Source: an uncultured Helcococcus sp. (GTDB lineage: Bacteria > Bacillota > Clostridia > Tissierellales > Peptoniphilaceae). From it: 35,264 nucleotides of DNA. The DNA is taken from the NCBI RefSeq assembly GCF_946998255.1, contig NZ_CAMPYN010000006.1, positions 1 through 35,264 on the forward strand, written 5' to 3'. Below, piece after piece: positions 1-7,431 of the stretch (positions within the stretch are counted from its first letter, which is position 1; the number at the start of each line of letters is the position of its first letter). The translations under genes were made by a program, and so were the position numbers. The notes under the pieces are model-generated. The model was not told the DNA's origin. It did no database searches and saw only the letters and a program-made list of their open reading frames with translations.

Positions 1-724
1 TAATTTTATAGATATTCACATCTGGTTCTAATTCATAGATTACATCTTTTCTTTCTACAACAATTTTAGCCCTTGCTTTCAATTCTTTATCTGCATTGAT
101 CTTATCTAAAAATCTCTTTGACGGATTTATAGCTGTTGCATTTTTCATAGTCTTAAGCATGGTATAGTCACCATTGGTATCACCATAAGCATAAGACTTG
201 TTTATATCTATATTGTATTTTTCAACTAGTCTATTTATTTCTTTTTGCTTAGACTTTGAGTCCCACATTTGACTTATCTGTCCTGTAAATACTCCATACT
301 GGTCAAAGAAATATTCAGTACCACTGGAGTCAGATATATCATATAAGTCTCCCAACATTTTTACTAAATAGGTTGGAGATCCTGAAACAAAAAACACCTT
401 ATGGCCATTCTCTTTGTGAAATCTAATCCTATCCCTAGTGTAGGCATAAACCATTTCTCCGCCTTCTTCAATTACTTGTTTGGCTGTTTCAAGTATAAGT
501 GATTCATGAATGCCTGTTAGTTTTTCCTTATAGATATCGCCCATTTTTGAAATAAAGTCATCATAGTCACCATATCTCTTTTCATAGGCTTCATACTTGG
601 CTTTTAAGTTTTTTATATAGGCTTCTTGGTCTATAATTCCATATTTTACAAGCTTATTGAAATGTTTAAGCATTATAGATTCCCTAACTAGGGTACCATC
701 TATATCAAAAAATGCTCCTATCAT
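1..724 (-). CDS. HAD-IB family hydrolase (SerB-like phosphatase), partial
   Basis: The reading frame starts at ATG 724 behind an AAGGAG ribosome site and is still open at the window edge, so the C-terminus is missing; about 241 residues are visible. It has HAD motif I (DIDGTL, nucleophile Asp near residue 7), motif II (FFVSGSP, ~residue 116) and motif III/IV (YAYGDTNGDY, ~residue 182), with a helical cap between motifs I and II. This is the subclass IB arrangement typical of phosphoserine-phosphatase relatives. The substrate cannot be read from the sequence, and the protein could act on phosphoserine or another small phosphomonoester. It is the last visible gene of a minus-strand run (TPR protein, map, membrane protein, this gene), with a 24-base gap from its neighbour. 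Confidence 0.85.
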   Translation of the reverse strand, partial: MIGAFFDIDGTLVRESIMLKHFNKLVKYGIIDQEAYIKNLKAKYEAYEKRYGDYDDFISKMGDIYKEKLTGIHESLILETAKQVIEEGGEMVYAYTRDRIRFHKENGHKVFFVSGSPTYLVKMLGDLYDISDSSGTEYFFDQYGVFTGQISQMWDSKSKQKEINRLVEKYNIDINKSYAYGDTNGDYTMLKTMKNATAINPSKRFLDKINADKELKARAKIVVERKDVIYELEPDVNIYKI

Positions 725-748
725 TTGGTCTCCTTATAAGTACTTTAC

Positions 749-1330
749 TTACTTTCTAGTTTTCGCTCTTGTTTTTTTAATCTCTTTTGTTGAGCCATTT
801 GTTGTTTTTATTATTTTAGTTTCTTGGTCTTTGTCTACTGTTTTTATAATTTTGGTTTCTTGGTCATCATTTTTTGTTTTAATAATCTTGGTTTCCTGGT
901 CTGCATTAGCAGTTTTTATAAGTTTTGTATCTTGGTTTTCGTCATCAATTTCTTGTTTTACTTGCTTATTTTTTACTACTGCTGTTTTTTCTTCTTTTTT
1001 TTTACCCTTGGATAAACTTTTTAAGCTATAGCCCATTGAATCAAACACGGATAATATCATATTTGTAATAAGTGATATTGCTCCATATACTCCAACTAAT
1101 ATTCCTAAGCTTATTATATTTAAACCTGCTTTCATTAAAATATTCTTATATCCTATAACTAGAATTACTGCCCCAACTAAAATTATAACCAGGGACAATC
1201 CGTAGGATAATTTTTTATTTTTAAGTGTAGTGTGTAAAATTACCGTAACTATAATTGCTACCAAAGCAACTATTGGAACTAATGAGTTTGCACCCGAATA
1301 GTCTTTTATCAAATCTAATATTGACTTCAT
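749..1330 (-). CDS. Membrane protein with four 12-residue C-terminal repeats
   Basis: I do not recognise this 193-residue protein. Three hydrophobic segments (~residues 18-34, 43-61 and 68-92) predict an integral membrane protein. A lysine-rich stretch (~103-125) and a hydrophilic tail follow. The tail contains four tandem 12-residue units (~132-179) of pattern DQETKIIKTxxx, the first degenerate as NQDTKLIKT, and ends in a basic segment. Each unit carries Thr-Lys-Ile/Leu-Ile, so Thr and Ile recur at fixed spacing. The start has a good AGGAGA ribosome site 12 bases after the map stop codon, so it is probably co-transcribed with map. No enzymatic motif is visible. The tail may be a repeated docking or phosphorylation region, which is inference. 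Confidence 0.8.
   Translation of the reverse strand: MKSILDLIKDYSGANSLVPIVALVAIIVTVILHTTLKNKKLSYGLSLVIILVGAVILVIGYKNILMKAGLNIISLGILVGVYGAISLITNMILSVFDSMGYSLKSLSKGKKKEEKTAVVKNKQVKQEIDDENQDTKLIKTANADQETKIIKTKNDDQETKIIKTVDKDQETKIIKTTNGSTKEIKKTRAKTRK
794..937 (-). repeat. Four tandem 36-bp coding repeats (TKIIKT units)
   Basis: The four 12-residue units of the membrane-protein tail are encoded by direct repeats with a period of 36 bases. The last three units are nearly identical in protein (DQETKIIKT followed by three variable residues) and the first is diverged. Such an array could change copy number by slippage without shifting the frame. Confidence 0.75.
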
Positions 1331-1342
1331 CTTTTCTCCTAT

Positions 1343-2146
1343 CTAGAATTTGTATTTTTCAATCCAAGCTAATTCTTCATCATTTAATGAATAGTCATCT
1401 TGGTTTGTTAATACATCTGCCTTATCTTTTTTTATAACTAGGGTATGTTCAAATTGGCAAGATTTTTCTCCATCTCTGGTCCTTGCTACCCAACCATTAT
1501 CATCTAATTTCATCTTCCAAGTTCCTATATTTATCATAGGTTCTATAGTGATAACCATATTTTCTATAAGTCTTCTACCTCTTCCTTTGACTCCATAGTG
1601 TGGTACTTGCGGATCTTCATGCATATCCTTACCTATACCATGCCCTACAAAGTCTCTTACAACAGATAATCCTTGGTCTTCAGCAAAAGATTGGATGGCA
1701 TGGCCAATATCTCCCAACCTATTGCCATCTATGGCAACTTCTACAGCCCTATCAAGACTTTCCTTGGTTACATCCATAAGTTTTTGGTCTTGGTCTGAAA
1801 GCTCACCAATGGCATATGACCAGCAAGAATCAGATAAGTATCCCTTATATTCTACAACATTATCTATAGATAGGATATCCCCTTCTTTCAAAATGTCATC
1901 TTCTCTTGGAAATCCATGGCAAATAACATCATTTAAAGATGTACACAAGGCATATGGAAAGCCTTGGTAGCCTTTTTGAGCTGGTCTTGCGCCCTTGAAT
2001 TCCATAAAGGCATCTGCAAAATCATTCACTTGCATGGTTGAAATTCCTGGCTTCAAAATTTTTCTTATAGCCAGGTGGGTCTTACATAAGATTTCTCCAG
2101 CAGCCCTCATTCCTTCAATTTCTTCACTTGTTTTAAGCACTATCAT
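1343..2146 (-). CDS. map: Methionine aminopeptidase, type I
   Basis: This cytosolic metalloprotease removes the initiator methionine from nascent proteins. The 267-residue protein has the pita-bread fold signatures. All five expected metal ligands are present: Asp95 (LSIDN), Asp106 (YLSDSCW), His169 (VGHGIG), Glu202 (ITIEPM) and Glu233 (QFEHT). The substrate-site His77 lies in NDVICHG. It is slightly longer than the usual ~250 residues because of a C-terminal extension ending in EKYKF. There is no N-terminal SEC-C zinc domain. Stop is TAG. It lies 2 bases downstream of the TPR gene and 12 bases upstream of the repeat-tail membrane protein, so an operon is likely. It is not in the common secY-adk-map ribosomal cluster. 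Confidence 0.95.
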   Translation of the reverse strand: MIVLKTSEEIEGMRAAGEILCKTHLAIRKILKPGISTMQVNDFADAFMEFKGARPAQKGYQGFPYALCTSLNDVICHGFPREDDILKEGDILSIDNVVEYKGYLSDSCWSYAIGELSDQDQKLMDVTKESLDRAVEVAIDGNRLGDIGHAIQSFAEDQGLSVVRDFVGHGIGKDMHEDPQVPHYGVKGRGRRLIENMVITIEPMINIGTWKMKLDDNGWVARTRDGEKSCQFEHTLVIKKDKADVLTNQDDYSLNDEELAWIEKYKF

Positions 2147-2148
2147 AA

Positions 2149-3063
2149 TTAATCTCCAATAATTTTTACAAATTCTTCATCATTTTTAATTGCATCAAAG
2201 TCTGGATCATTCTTCGCATAATCAATAATATCTCTATTTAAATCCACCGATTTTTTTAAATCTTCTAAAGCTTTTTCTTTTTTATTTAACTTCATATAGG
2301 AACATGCCCTATTGTAATAAAGAGATGATTTCGGCGGTGAAACATTTTCTATAGCCTTATCAAGAATGGCTATAGATTTTTCATACTCCTTATTCTCTAT
2401 AAATAAAGCTGATAAATTTAGATAAATAAAGCTATAGTCTTTTTTCCTCTGCATGGCTTGGTCATAAAAGTATAAGGCTTCATCATATTTTTTTAACCTT
2501 CCATAGACTACACCCTTATTGAAATATGGTCTAAAATATGAAGGTTCAATCTCTATAGATTTGTCTAAAACTTCTAGGGCCTTATCAAATTCATCAATAT
2601 TTTCATAAATGGCTCCCAAATTGTTGTAGGCCATATAATCATCAGATCTTAAGCTTATGCTTTTTTTATAATATTTTATAGCCTCTTCATGCCTGTTTTG
2701 AATATCCATTAGGTTAGCTAAGAAGAAATATGCCCTATCATAGTCTGGTTTAATTTTTATGCTTTCCTTGTAAAAGCGTTCAGCTAGGTCGAAGTTATCA
2801 AGTTTTTCATATTCCATGGCCATGCCATAAAGGGCCTCTGCTTCATTAGAATCTAGTTTATGTATTTTTTCAAAATATTCTAAAGCTTTTTCACAGTTTT
2901 CTAACTCATCATATATGAAAGCTTTTTTATAATACAAATCAATTAGCTCATCTCTACTTGCATATTTTTCTGCATTCTCAAAAAGAGCCAAGGATTTTTC
3001 TAAGTCTCCAGATTCGTACAAATTTTCAGCCATAGTATAAAAATTTTTATATTTTAAATTCAT
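2149..3063 (-). CDS. Tetratricopeptide repeat protein
   Basis: This predicted cytosolic protein of ~304 residues is made almost entirely of TPR helical hairpins. About seven or eight units of 34 residues can be followed, with the usual Gly/Ala/Tyr/Pro positions (for example AYNNLGAIYENIDEFDKALE and YFNKGVVYGRLKKYDEALY). TPR arrays mediate protein-protein contacts, and the partner cannot be inferred. I chose ATG 3063 because GAGGT precedes it at good spacing; the in-frame ATG 18 bases upstream has no ribosome site. There is no signal peptide or membrane segment. It is the first gene of the minus-strand run that continues into map. Confidence 0.85.
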   Translation of the reverse strand: MNLKYKNFYTMAENLYESGDLEKSLALFENAEKYASRDELIDLYYKKAFIYDELENCEKALEYFEKIHKLDSNEAEALYGMAMEYEKLDNFDLAERFYKESIKIKPDYDRAYFFLANLMDIQNRHEEAIKYYKKSISLRSDDYMAYNNLGAIYENIDEFDKALEVLDKSIEIEPSYFRPYFNKGVVYGRLKKYDEALYFYDQAMQRKKDYSFIYLNLSALFIENKEYEKSIAILDKAIENVSPPKSSLYYNRACSYMKLNKKEKALEDLKKSVDLNRDIIDYAKNDPDFDAIKNDEEFVKIIGD

Positions 3064-3164
3064 TTTTACCTCATTATTCATTATATCAAAAAGTTGGTAA
3101 AATTAAACATGTTCATGCTTTTATTATATTTGCTTATTTGGTAAGATATTTCTAAGGAGAATTT

Positions 3165-3995
3165 ATGAAAATAAAAAAAGATAAGATTTTTAATTATTTA
3201 TTGATTTATGGGATTGCTTGCTTGCTTATAGCCTCTTTATATGATTTAGATATCAACAAAGCCCTATACAATAGAAATGGCATATATCCAAACTTTTTCA
3301 GGTTGACTGCAGAGATGCCTATGATCATTATTTTTTCTACAGCTTGTCTGACCTATATAAGATTTGGATTTTATAGGACGAATAAAATACTTTTAGCCTT
3401 ACTTGCAATAGCTTCTGTTGGATTTCCATTAGTTTCATCCTTCACCAGCTTGTCGTATTTTGAAATACATAATGTATTTTTCAGTTTACTTATATTCTTA
3501 TTTTATATGGCGTGCAGTTATTTAATATCTAGATCTATAGATAGTAAGAATAGGAATAGGGTCTTAATATATTCTTTATTTGTTATCATATCTATAATCT
3601 CTATACTTTTAAGTTTTTCTATACTTAAGGGTATTTGGGGTAGGACAAGATTTTTCCCAATGCACCAGGGAAATGACTACACCATGTTTACTCATTGGTG
3701 GCAAATTCCGGGAAATAGCGGCAGTGATATATTTAGATCTTTCCCTTCAGGACACACAGGAGCAGCAGCTAGTACTTTTGTGCTTATATTACTTCCATCT
3801 GTATTTTATAAAAATAAATTTATTAAAAAATATGAGAATTTCTTTTTATTTGGACCTATCGTATGGACCTTATTGGTACAATTTGCAAGGATATTTGATG
3901 GCGCCCATTATCTTAGTGATACTGCAGCTTCCATTATAATAAGCTGCCTAGTGATAAGTCTTACTAAAAATATGCTTAAAAAATTTATAAAATAA
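3165..3995 (+). CDS. PAP2 family phosphatase (membrane)
   Basis: This is a 276-residue integral membrane protein with about six hydrophobic segments and the three-part PAP2 active site near the C-terminus: a K-x6-R-like segment (KGIWGRTRFFP, ~residues 152-162), PSGH (FPSGHTGAA, ~190) and R-x6-H-x3-D (RIFDGAHYLSD, ~240). Family members remove phosphate from lipid or isoprenoid pyrophosphates such as undecaprenyl-PP, phosphatidate or phosphatidylglycerophosphate, with the catalytic His residues at the outer membrane face. The substrate here is not determined. It has a good ribosome site (AAGGAG), is monocistronic, is divergent from the TPR gene, and ends at a bidirectional terminator. Confidence 0.9.
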   Translation: MKIKKDKIFNYLLIYGIACLLIASLYDLDINKALYNRNGIYPNFFRLTAEMPMIIIFSTACLTYIRFGFYRTNKILLALLAIASVGFPLVSSFTSLSYFEIHNVFFSLLIFLFYMACSYLISRSIDSKNRNRVLIYSLFVIISIISILLSFSILKGIWGRTRFFPMHQGNDYTMFTHWWQIPGNSGSDIFRSFPSGHTGAAASTFVLILLPSVFYKNKFIKKYENFFLFGPIVWTLLVQFARIFDGAHYLSDTAASIIISCLVISLTKNMLKKFIK

Positions 3996-4002
3996 AAAAA
4001 CT

Positions 4003-4046
4003 AGAGACCTTGACTAATTTCAAAAGTCGAGGTCTCTATCTCTTTA
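4003..4046. terminator. Bidirectional terminator between PAP2 and HAD-IIB genes
   Basis: A 12-bp stem (4003-4014 with 4026-4037, one wobble pair) is flanked by an A-run on the left and a T-rich stretch on the right. It can terminate both convergent genes. Confidence 0.8.
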
Positions 4047-4059
4047 TTTCCCTATTTTA

Positions 4060-4881
4060 TTAAATTAAATCAAAATGTTTTAAGGCGTTGTATATTCCAT
4101 CATCTTCAACATTTGTTGTAATATAATCTGAAACTTCCTTTACAGGATCTGATGCATTTCCCATGGCGACACCAATATTTGCACTATGAATCATGTCATA
4201 GTCATTTAAACTATCACCAAAGGCAAAGGTATCTTCTTGGCTAGCCTTGCAGTATTTTAAAACTTCTTCAATGCCTGTATACTTGTTTACACCCTTAGCT
4301 ACAATTTCACCATTTACACCGTAATTTATTAGGTCAAAATCTTTGTCTATATGTTTTTTCATTTCTATAAGTTGTTCTTTATTTTCAGCATAAACAGTTA
4401 GCTTGCTAATAGGTGTCCTATTTTCAAAATACTCTTCTAAACTCTTTGGTCCTGGAATGCCATAGTGGTAGGCAGCATGTTCATATTGGCTTTCTAGCAT
4501 TAATTCTTCTGCTGCTTTTAACTTGTCAGAAAAATCTTTTCTAAGTCCTGAGTTACTATATATTTCTTCTGTACCCTCTAGAATAAAAGGAATGTTTAGG
4601 GTGCTTAAAAAATACATTAAATTATCTGCTGCTTCATCAGACATTACCTTGTTTAATATAACTTCATCACCGACTTCTACATATCCACCCGCTGCAGCTA
4701 TTATCCCATCAAAACCGAATTCTTTTAATTTTTCTGGTATTTCTGCATATGACCTACCTGTACAGATGTAGATTTTATGTCCGTTTTCCTTGGCTAATTC
4801 CAAAGCTTTTATGGTTGATTGGCTGATTCCTTCTTCATGACTTAACAGGGTACCATCTATATCAAAAAATAGATATTTCAT
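4060..4881 (-). CDS. Cof-type HAD-IIB family phosphatase
   Basis: This 273-residue cytosolic phosphatase has motif I FFDIDGTL (Asp7 and Asp9), motif II ICTGRS (~residue 40), a large C2-type cap insert, a conserved Lys (~218) and motif IV FGDSLNDYDMI (~222-232). The architecture is that of the Cof/YidA/YwpJ group, which hydrolyses sugar phosphates, FMN or similar small phosphates with overlapping specificities, so the substrate is unassigned. Ribosome site AGGAG precedes ATG 4881. That ATG directly abuts the stop codon of the ANT(6)-like gene, so the pair is almost certainly co-transcribed. Confidence 0.88.
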   Translation of the reverse strand: MKYLFFDIDGTLLSHEEGISQSTIKALELAKENGHKIYICTGRSYAEIPEKLKEFGFDGIIAAAGGYVEVGDEVILNKVMSDEAADNLMYFLSTLNIPFILEGTEEIYSNSGLRKDFSDKLKAAEELMLESQYEHAAYHYGIPGPKSLEEYFENRTPISKLTVYAENKEQLIEMKKHIDKDFDLINYGVNGEIVAKGVNKYTGIEEVLKYCKASQEDTFAFGDSLNDYDMIHSANIGVAMGNASDPVKEVSDYITTNVEDDGIYNALKHFDLI

Positions 4882-5712
4882 TTAACTCTCCTTATATAAT
4901 TTTCTTAAAAATTCCAACGTTCTAACATCTTCCTCTTTAGGATATTCATAAGATAATTTTTCAGCTATATATAAGGCTATTCTCCTATATAAGCTCGCCA
5001 TTTTGAATATTCCTGTCCAAAAATCATTTTTTCTATCCAGGTTTGCTATATATTCGAATTCATCGAAATAATCATTTTCTAAATAGGTCTTCAAATTAGA
5101 CCCCATAGTATCTACAAAAATTCCACCATCATATTTTATGCTTATATAAATATTTAATAAGTCTAATAGTTCATCCAATAAGTCATCAAATTTTAAATTG
5201 GACTTTATTAAATCACCATCTTGTCTAGATAGTACTGTTTCGGACAGATCAATATAGAAGTCAACTGCTTTACTTTCAAATTCAAACTTATCAGGAATTA
5301 ACCAATAATTTTTTTCATCTGTACTATTTGTTATAGCTTTTACAAATGAATCCTTGTCAAATAAAACTTCATAAGACCTATATTTTTCTAAAAAGATTTC
5401 CATGTCTTCTTGTTTAAGTAAAAATAGCTGTAAAAGCTTACCAGTCCCAGTGACTATTTTACTATCAACATAGTGGATTTCCTTGTATTGGTATTCTTGC
5501 ATTTTAGATATAATTTTATCTTTAGATAAAATAGTCGAGTCCAAAACATCCTTTAGACTGTCATATCCATCTAGTCCTACTATAAGAGTATGAAGATTTA
5601 ATCCTCCACTATAGGAAAATTTTAACCCCTTATTAAAAATATATATAAGACTTCTGATATTTTCATGTTTTTCTAAGTCGATCCTTAATTGATCCATATA
5701 ATTATTTTTCAT
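4882..5712 (-). CDS. ANT(6)-like nucleotidyltransferase homologue, active site lost
   Basis: The protein has 276 residues. Its C-terminal two thirds fit the streptomycin/aminoglycoside 6-adenylyltransferase family (Adenyl_transf, ANT(6)/AadK). Recognisable parts are the helical stretch from LLDELLDLLNIYISIKYDGG, the FWTGIFKMASLYRRIALYIA segment (family: IWEALF...LFR) and the ending KLSYEYPKEED (family: LxYxYPxxxD). The N-terminal catalytic part is degenerate: where ANT(6) has Gly-Ser-Arg and, about ten residues on, Asp-x-Asp before a hydrophobic strand, this protein has KGL and LNLHT (~residues 28-45). It therefore probably cannot bind the metal ions needed for adenylyl transfer. It is likely a pseudoenzyme or a diverged binding protein rather than a resistance gene. 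The family call is from memory and was not searched. Confidence 0.65.
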   Translation of the reverse strand: MKNNYMDQLRIDLEKHENIRSLIYIFNKGLKFSYSGGLNLHTLIVGLDGYDSLKDVLDSTILSKDKIISKMQEYQYKEIHYVDSKIVTGTGKLLQLFLLKQEDMEIFLEKYRSYEVLFDKDSFVKAITNSTDEKNYWLIPDKFEFESKAVDFYIDLSETVLSRQDGDLIKSNLKFDDLLDELLDLLNIYISIKYDGGIFVDTMGSNLKTYLENDYFDEFEYIANLDRKNDFWTGIFKMASLYRRIALYIAEKLSYEYPKEEDVRTLEFLRKLYKES

Positions 5713-5741
5713 CTCAACTCCTAAAATAGACTATATATTTA

Positions 5742-5770
5742 ATTGTATTATATATGTTTTTTTTGTTCAA
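5742..5770 (-). promoter_or_regulatory. Probable promoter of the ANT(6)-like/HAD operon
   Basis: On the minus strand, TTGAAC (5765-5770) and TACAAT (5742-5747) are separated by 17 bases and lie 29 bases upstream of ATG 5712. It is back to back with the mscL promoter. Confidence 0.45.
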
Positions 5771-5781
5771 TTATTTATAAA

Positions 5782-5810
5782 TTGATTAATTTCTATTTAT
5801 TATATATAAT
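5782..5810 (+). promoter_or_regulatory. Sigma-A promoter of mscL
   Basis: TTGATT (5782-5787), a 17-base spacer and a perfect TATAAT (5805-5810) precede mscL. The predicted start of transcription is near 5817, 26 bases before the start codon, with AGGAGG between. Confidence 0.7.
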
Positions 5811-5842
5811 ACTTATGGATAAAAAAGAAATAGGAGGTAAGT

Positions 5843-6229
5843 ATGTTAAAAGAATTTAAGAAATTTATTTCTCAAGGAAATGTTCTAGACCTAGCTATAG
5901 GTATGATAATTGGTGCATCTTTTAAAGCTATTGTGGACTCATTTGTAAATGATATTGTTTCACCAATTTTAGGTATTTTCTTAGGCGGAATAGACTTTTC
6001 ACAATTATCAATTACAGTTGGACAAGCTCAAATCATGTATGGTAACTTCATCAACTCAGTAATCAGTTTCTTAATCATTGCTTTCGTATTATTTATGGTT
6101 GTTAAAGCTATAAATACAGCAAAAGAAAAAATGTCAAGAAACAAAGCTGTTGAAGAAGCTGTAGAAGAAGCTGCTCCAAGCAAAGAAGAAATTTTATTAA
6201 CAGAAATCAGAGACTTATTAAAAAAATAA
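5843..6229 (+). CDS. mscL: Large-conductance mechanosensitive channel MscL
   Basis: This is a membrane channel that opens under high membrane tension to release osmolytes during hypo-osmotic shock. At 128 residues it is close to the usual length. The amphipathic N-terminal helix (MLKEFKKFISQGN) leads into TM1, which contains the pore-lining DLAIGMIIGASFKAIVDSFV (~residues 16-35). A short periplasmic loop and TM2 (~70-90) follow, then a charged cytoplasmic helix (~100-128). The gene is monocistronic with its own sigma-A promoter, an AGGAGG ribosome site and a strong terminator. The assignment is secure. Confidence 0.97.
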   Translation: MLKEFKKFISQGNVLDLAIGMIIGASFKAIVDSFVNDIVSPILGIFLGGIDFSQLSITVGQAQIMYGNFINSVISFLIIAFVLFMVVKAINTAKEKMSRNKAVEEAVEEAAPSKEEILLTEIRDLLKK

Positions 6230-6237
6230 GCCTATAA

Positions 6238-6277
6238 GAAAACCAGTCTAGAGGTTAATCCTCAGACTGGTTTTTAC
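6238..6277. terminator. Terminator after mscL
   Basis: A 13-14 bp stem (6241-6254 with 6260-6272) is followed by TTTTT on the plus strand and preceded by an A-rich stretch, so it can also serve the convergent RNase H operon. Confidence 0.85.
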
Positions 6278-6285
6278 TTTTCTAT

Positions 6286-6891
6286 TTATTTTATTCCTAC
6301 TGCATCTTTGGCAAGTTGGTCGGCCATATCATTGTATTTATCATTTGAATGGGCCTTTACCTTAACAAATTCTATATCTATAAGTTCTTTTTTTTCATTT
6401 ATAAATTTTTGGTAGTTTTGAGTTAGGTCTAGATTAGCCTTCCACTCTCCTAAAGCCCAGGCTTTGATACCCTTGTAGTCAAAGTGAATAATAATTTTGG
6501 ACATTCCCATGTCTATAGCCTTATTTATGGCTTCTCTCGCACCATAGATTTCCCCAGCTACATTTCTTTGGTCGGCATAGGCCTCGTTATCTATAGCTCC
6601 ATTTAGCTTCATTTCTCCATCTTTGTGGATTAAAACTATACCATAACCAAATACTTTTGTCTTTATATTATAGGATCCATCTACATAGGCAATTACAAGG
6701 TCTTCATCCAGCTTATCAAGGTCAAAAACTGAAAGCTCTTCACCTTTTACAAAATTTTCAGCCTCTTCATAGGTCTTAAAACTCTTGTATTCAGCTCCTT
6801 TGAAGCCATTTACATAAGTCTTTACTTCATCCCAATTATCAAAGACACCTATTTTTTTGCCTTGCCTTACAGCATAATATTTTTTACTCAT
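6286..6891 (-). CDS. rnhA: Ribonuclease HI with N-terminal viroplasmin domain
   Basis: This enzyme cleaves the RNA strand of RNA-DNA hybrids. The 201-residue protein has two parts. Residues 3-50 (KYYAVRQGKKIGVFDNWDEV...) form a caulimovirus-viroplasmin/RNase H1 N-terminal hybrid-binding domain. Residues ~65-200 are the RNase H fold with catalytic Asp71 (YVDGSY), Glu114 (NVAGEIYGA), Asp138 (IHFDYKG) and Asp188 (YNDMADQLA), plus His181 in KAHSND. The start overlaps the end of the pgpA-like gene by 8 bases, so translation is likely coupled. Stop is TAA just before the mscL terminator. Confidence 0.93.
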   Translation of the reverse strand: MSKKYYAVRQGKKIGVFDNWDEVKTYVNGFKGAEYKSFKTYEEAENFVKGEELSVFDLDKLDEDLVIAYVDGSYNIKTKVFGYGIVLIHKDGEMKLNGAIDNEAYADQRNVAGEIYGAREAINKAIDMGMSKIIIHFDYKGIKAWALGEWKANLDLTQNYQKFINEKKELIDIEFVKVKAHSNDKYNDMADQLAKDAVGIK

Positions 6892-7423
6892 AATGATCTA
6901 AATTGTGTTCCCTAGATGAGTGAGCTATTCTAGAAGCTGCTGCTGCAGCTACAGCTGCTACCAAGTCGTCTAAGAATGTATTTACCGCTCCACCCTTTTC
7001 AAGGTCAAGAGTAGAAATTATTCCTAATTTTACCTTGTCTAAGTAACCAAAGTTAGTTAAACCAATTGATCCATATAGGTTTACTATTGATAAAGGCACG
7101 ATTTCATCTATACCATAAAGCCCATCGTCAGCCTTTATAACAGATGCTATAGGTTCTGCTAGCTTGCCTTCTTCCACAAGTCTATCTAGTTCTATACCTG
7201 TTAAAACTGCATATACAACTTCTCTTTTTTCAAATACCTTATTTACGTTATATATACAAAATTCCATAGAAAGATCTGGCAAGTAAGGTAATTGCAATTC
7301 ATGAACAATTGCAGCTATATCTTCTATTGTCACGCCTCTTTCTTCTAAAGCTTTTTTAGTTGTTTCTGTTAATTCCTCTATAGGGAATCTCTTTTTTGAA
7401 TCTAAACTGTTTCTATCTTTCAT
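6884..7423 (-). CDS. Phosphatidylglycerophosphatase A-family protein (YutG-like)
   Basis: The 179-residue protein matches the PgpA/YutG family: GVTIEDIAAIVHELQ (~30-44), LSMEFCIYNVNKVFEKREVV, DDGLYGIDEIVPLSIVNLYG (~98-117), SIGLTNFGYLDK (~118-129) and the terminal FLDDLVAAVAAAAASRIAH (~150-168). PgpA removes phosphate from phosphatidylglycerophosphate, although the shorter Firmicute YutG branch lacks obvious membrane segments and its substrate is less certain. The acidic pair in FLDD and the IDE motif are conserved family features. The gene sits between pgi (8 bases apart) and rnhA (8-base overlap), and the ribosome site AGGAG precedes ATG 7423. Confidence 0.82.
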   Translation of the reverse strand: MKDRNSLDSKKRFPIEELTETTKKALEERGVTIEDIAAIVHELQLPYLPDLSMEFCIYNVNKVFEKREVVYAVLTGIELDRLVEEGKLAEPIASVIKADDGLYGIDEIVPLSIVNLYGSIGLTNFGYLDKVKLGIISTLDLEKGGAVNTFLDDLVAAVAAAAASRIAHSSREHNLDHYE

Positions 7424-7431
7424 TCTATCTC

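Noticed and set aside
657..1031. Plus-strand ORF with repeated ILVSWS-like units
   Set aside because: It is the complement of the repeated TKIIKT coding region of the minus-strand membrane protein and has no ribosome site. The repeat pattern is a reflection of that gene.
4882..5712. Functional aminoglycoside resistance gene
   Set aside because: The catalytic Gly-Ser and Asp-x-Asp residues are absent, so resistance by adenylylation is not supported.
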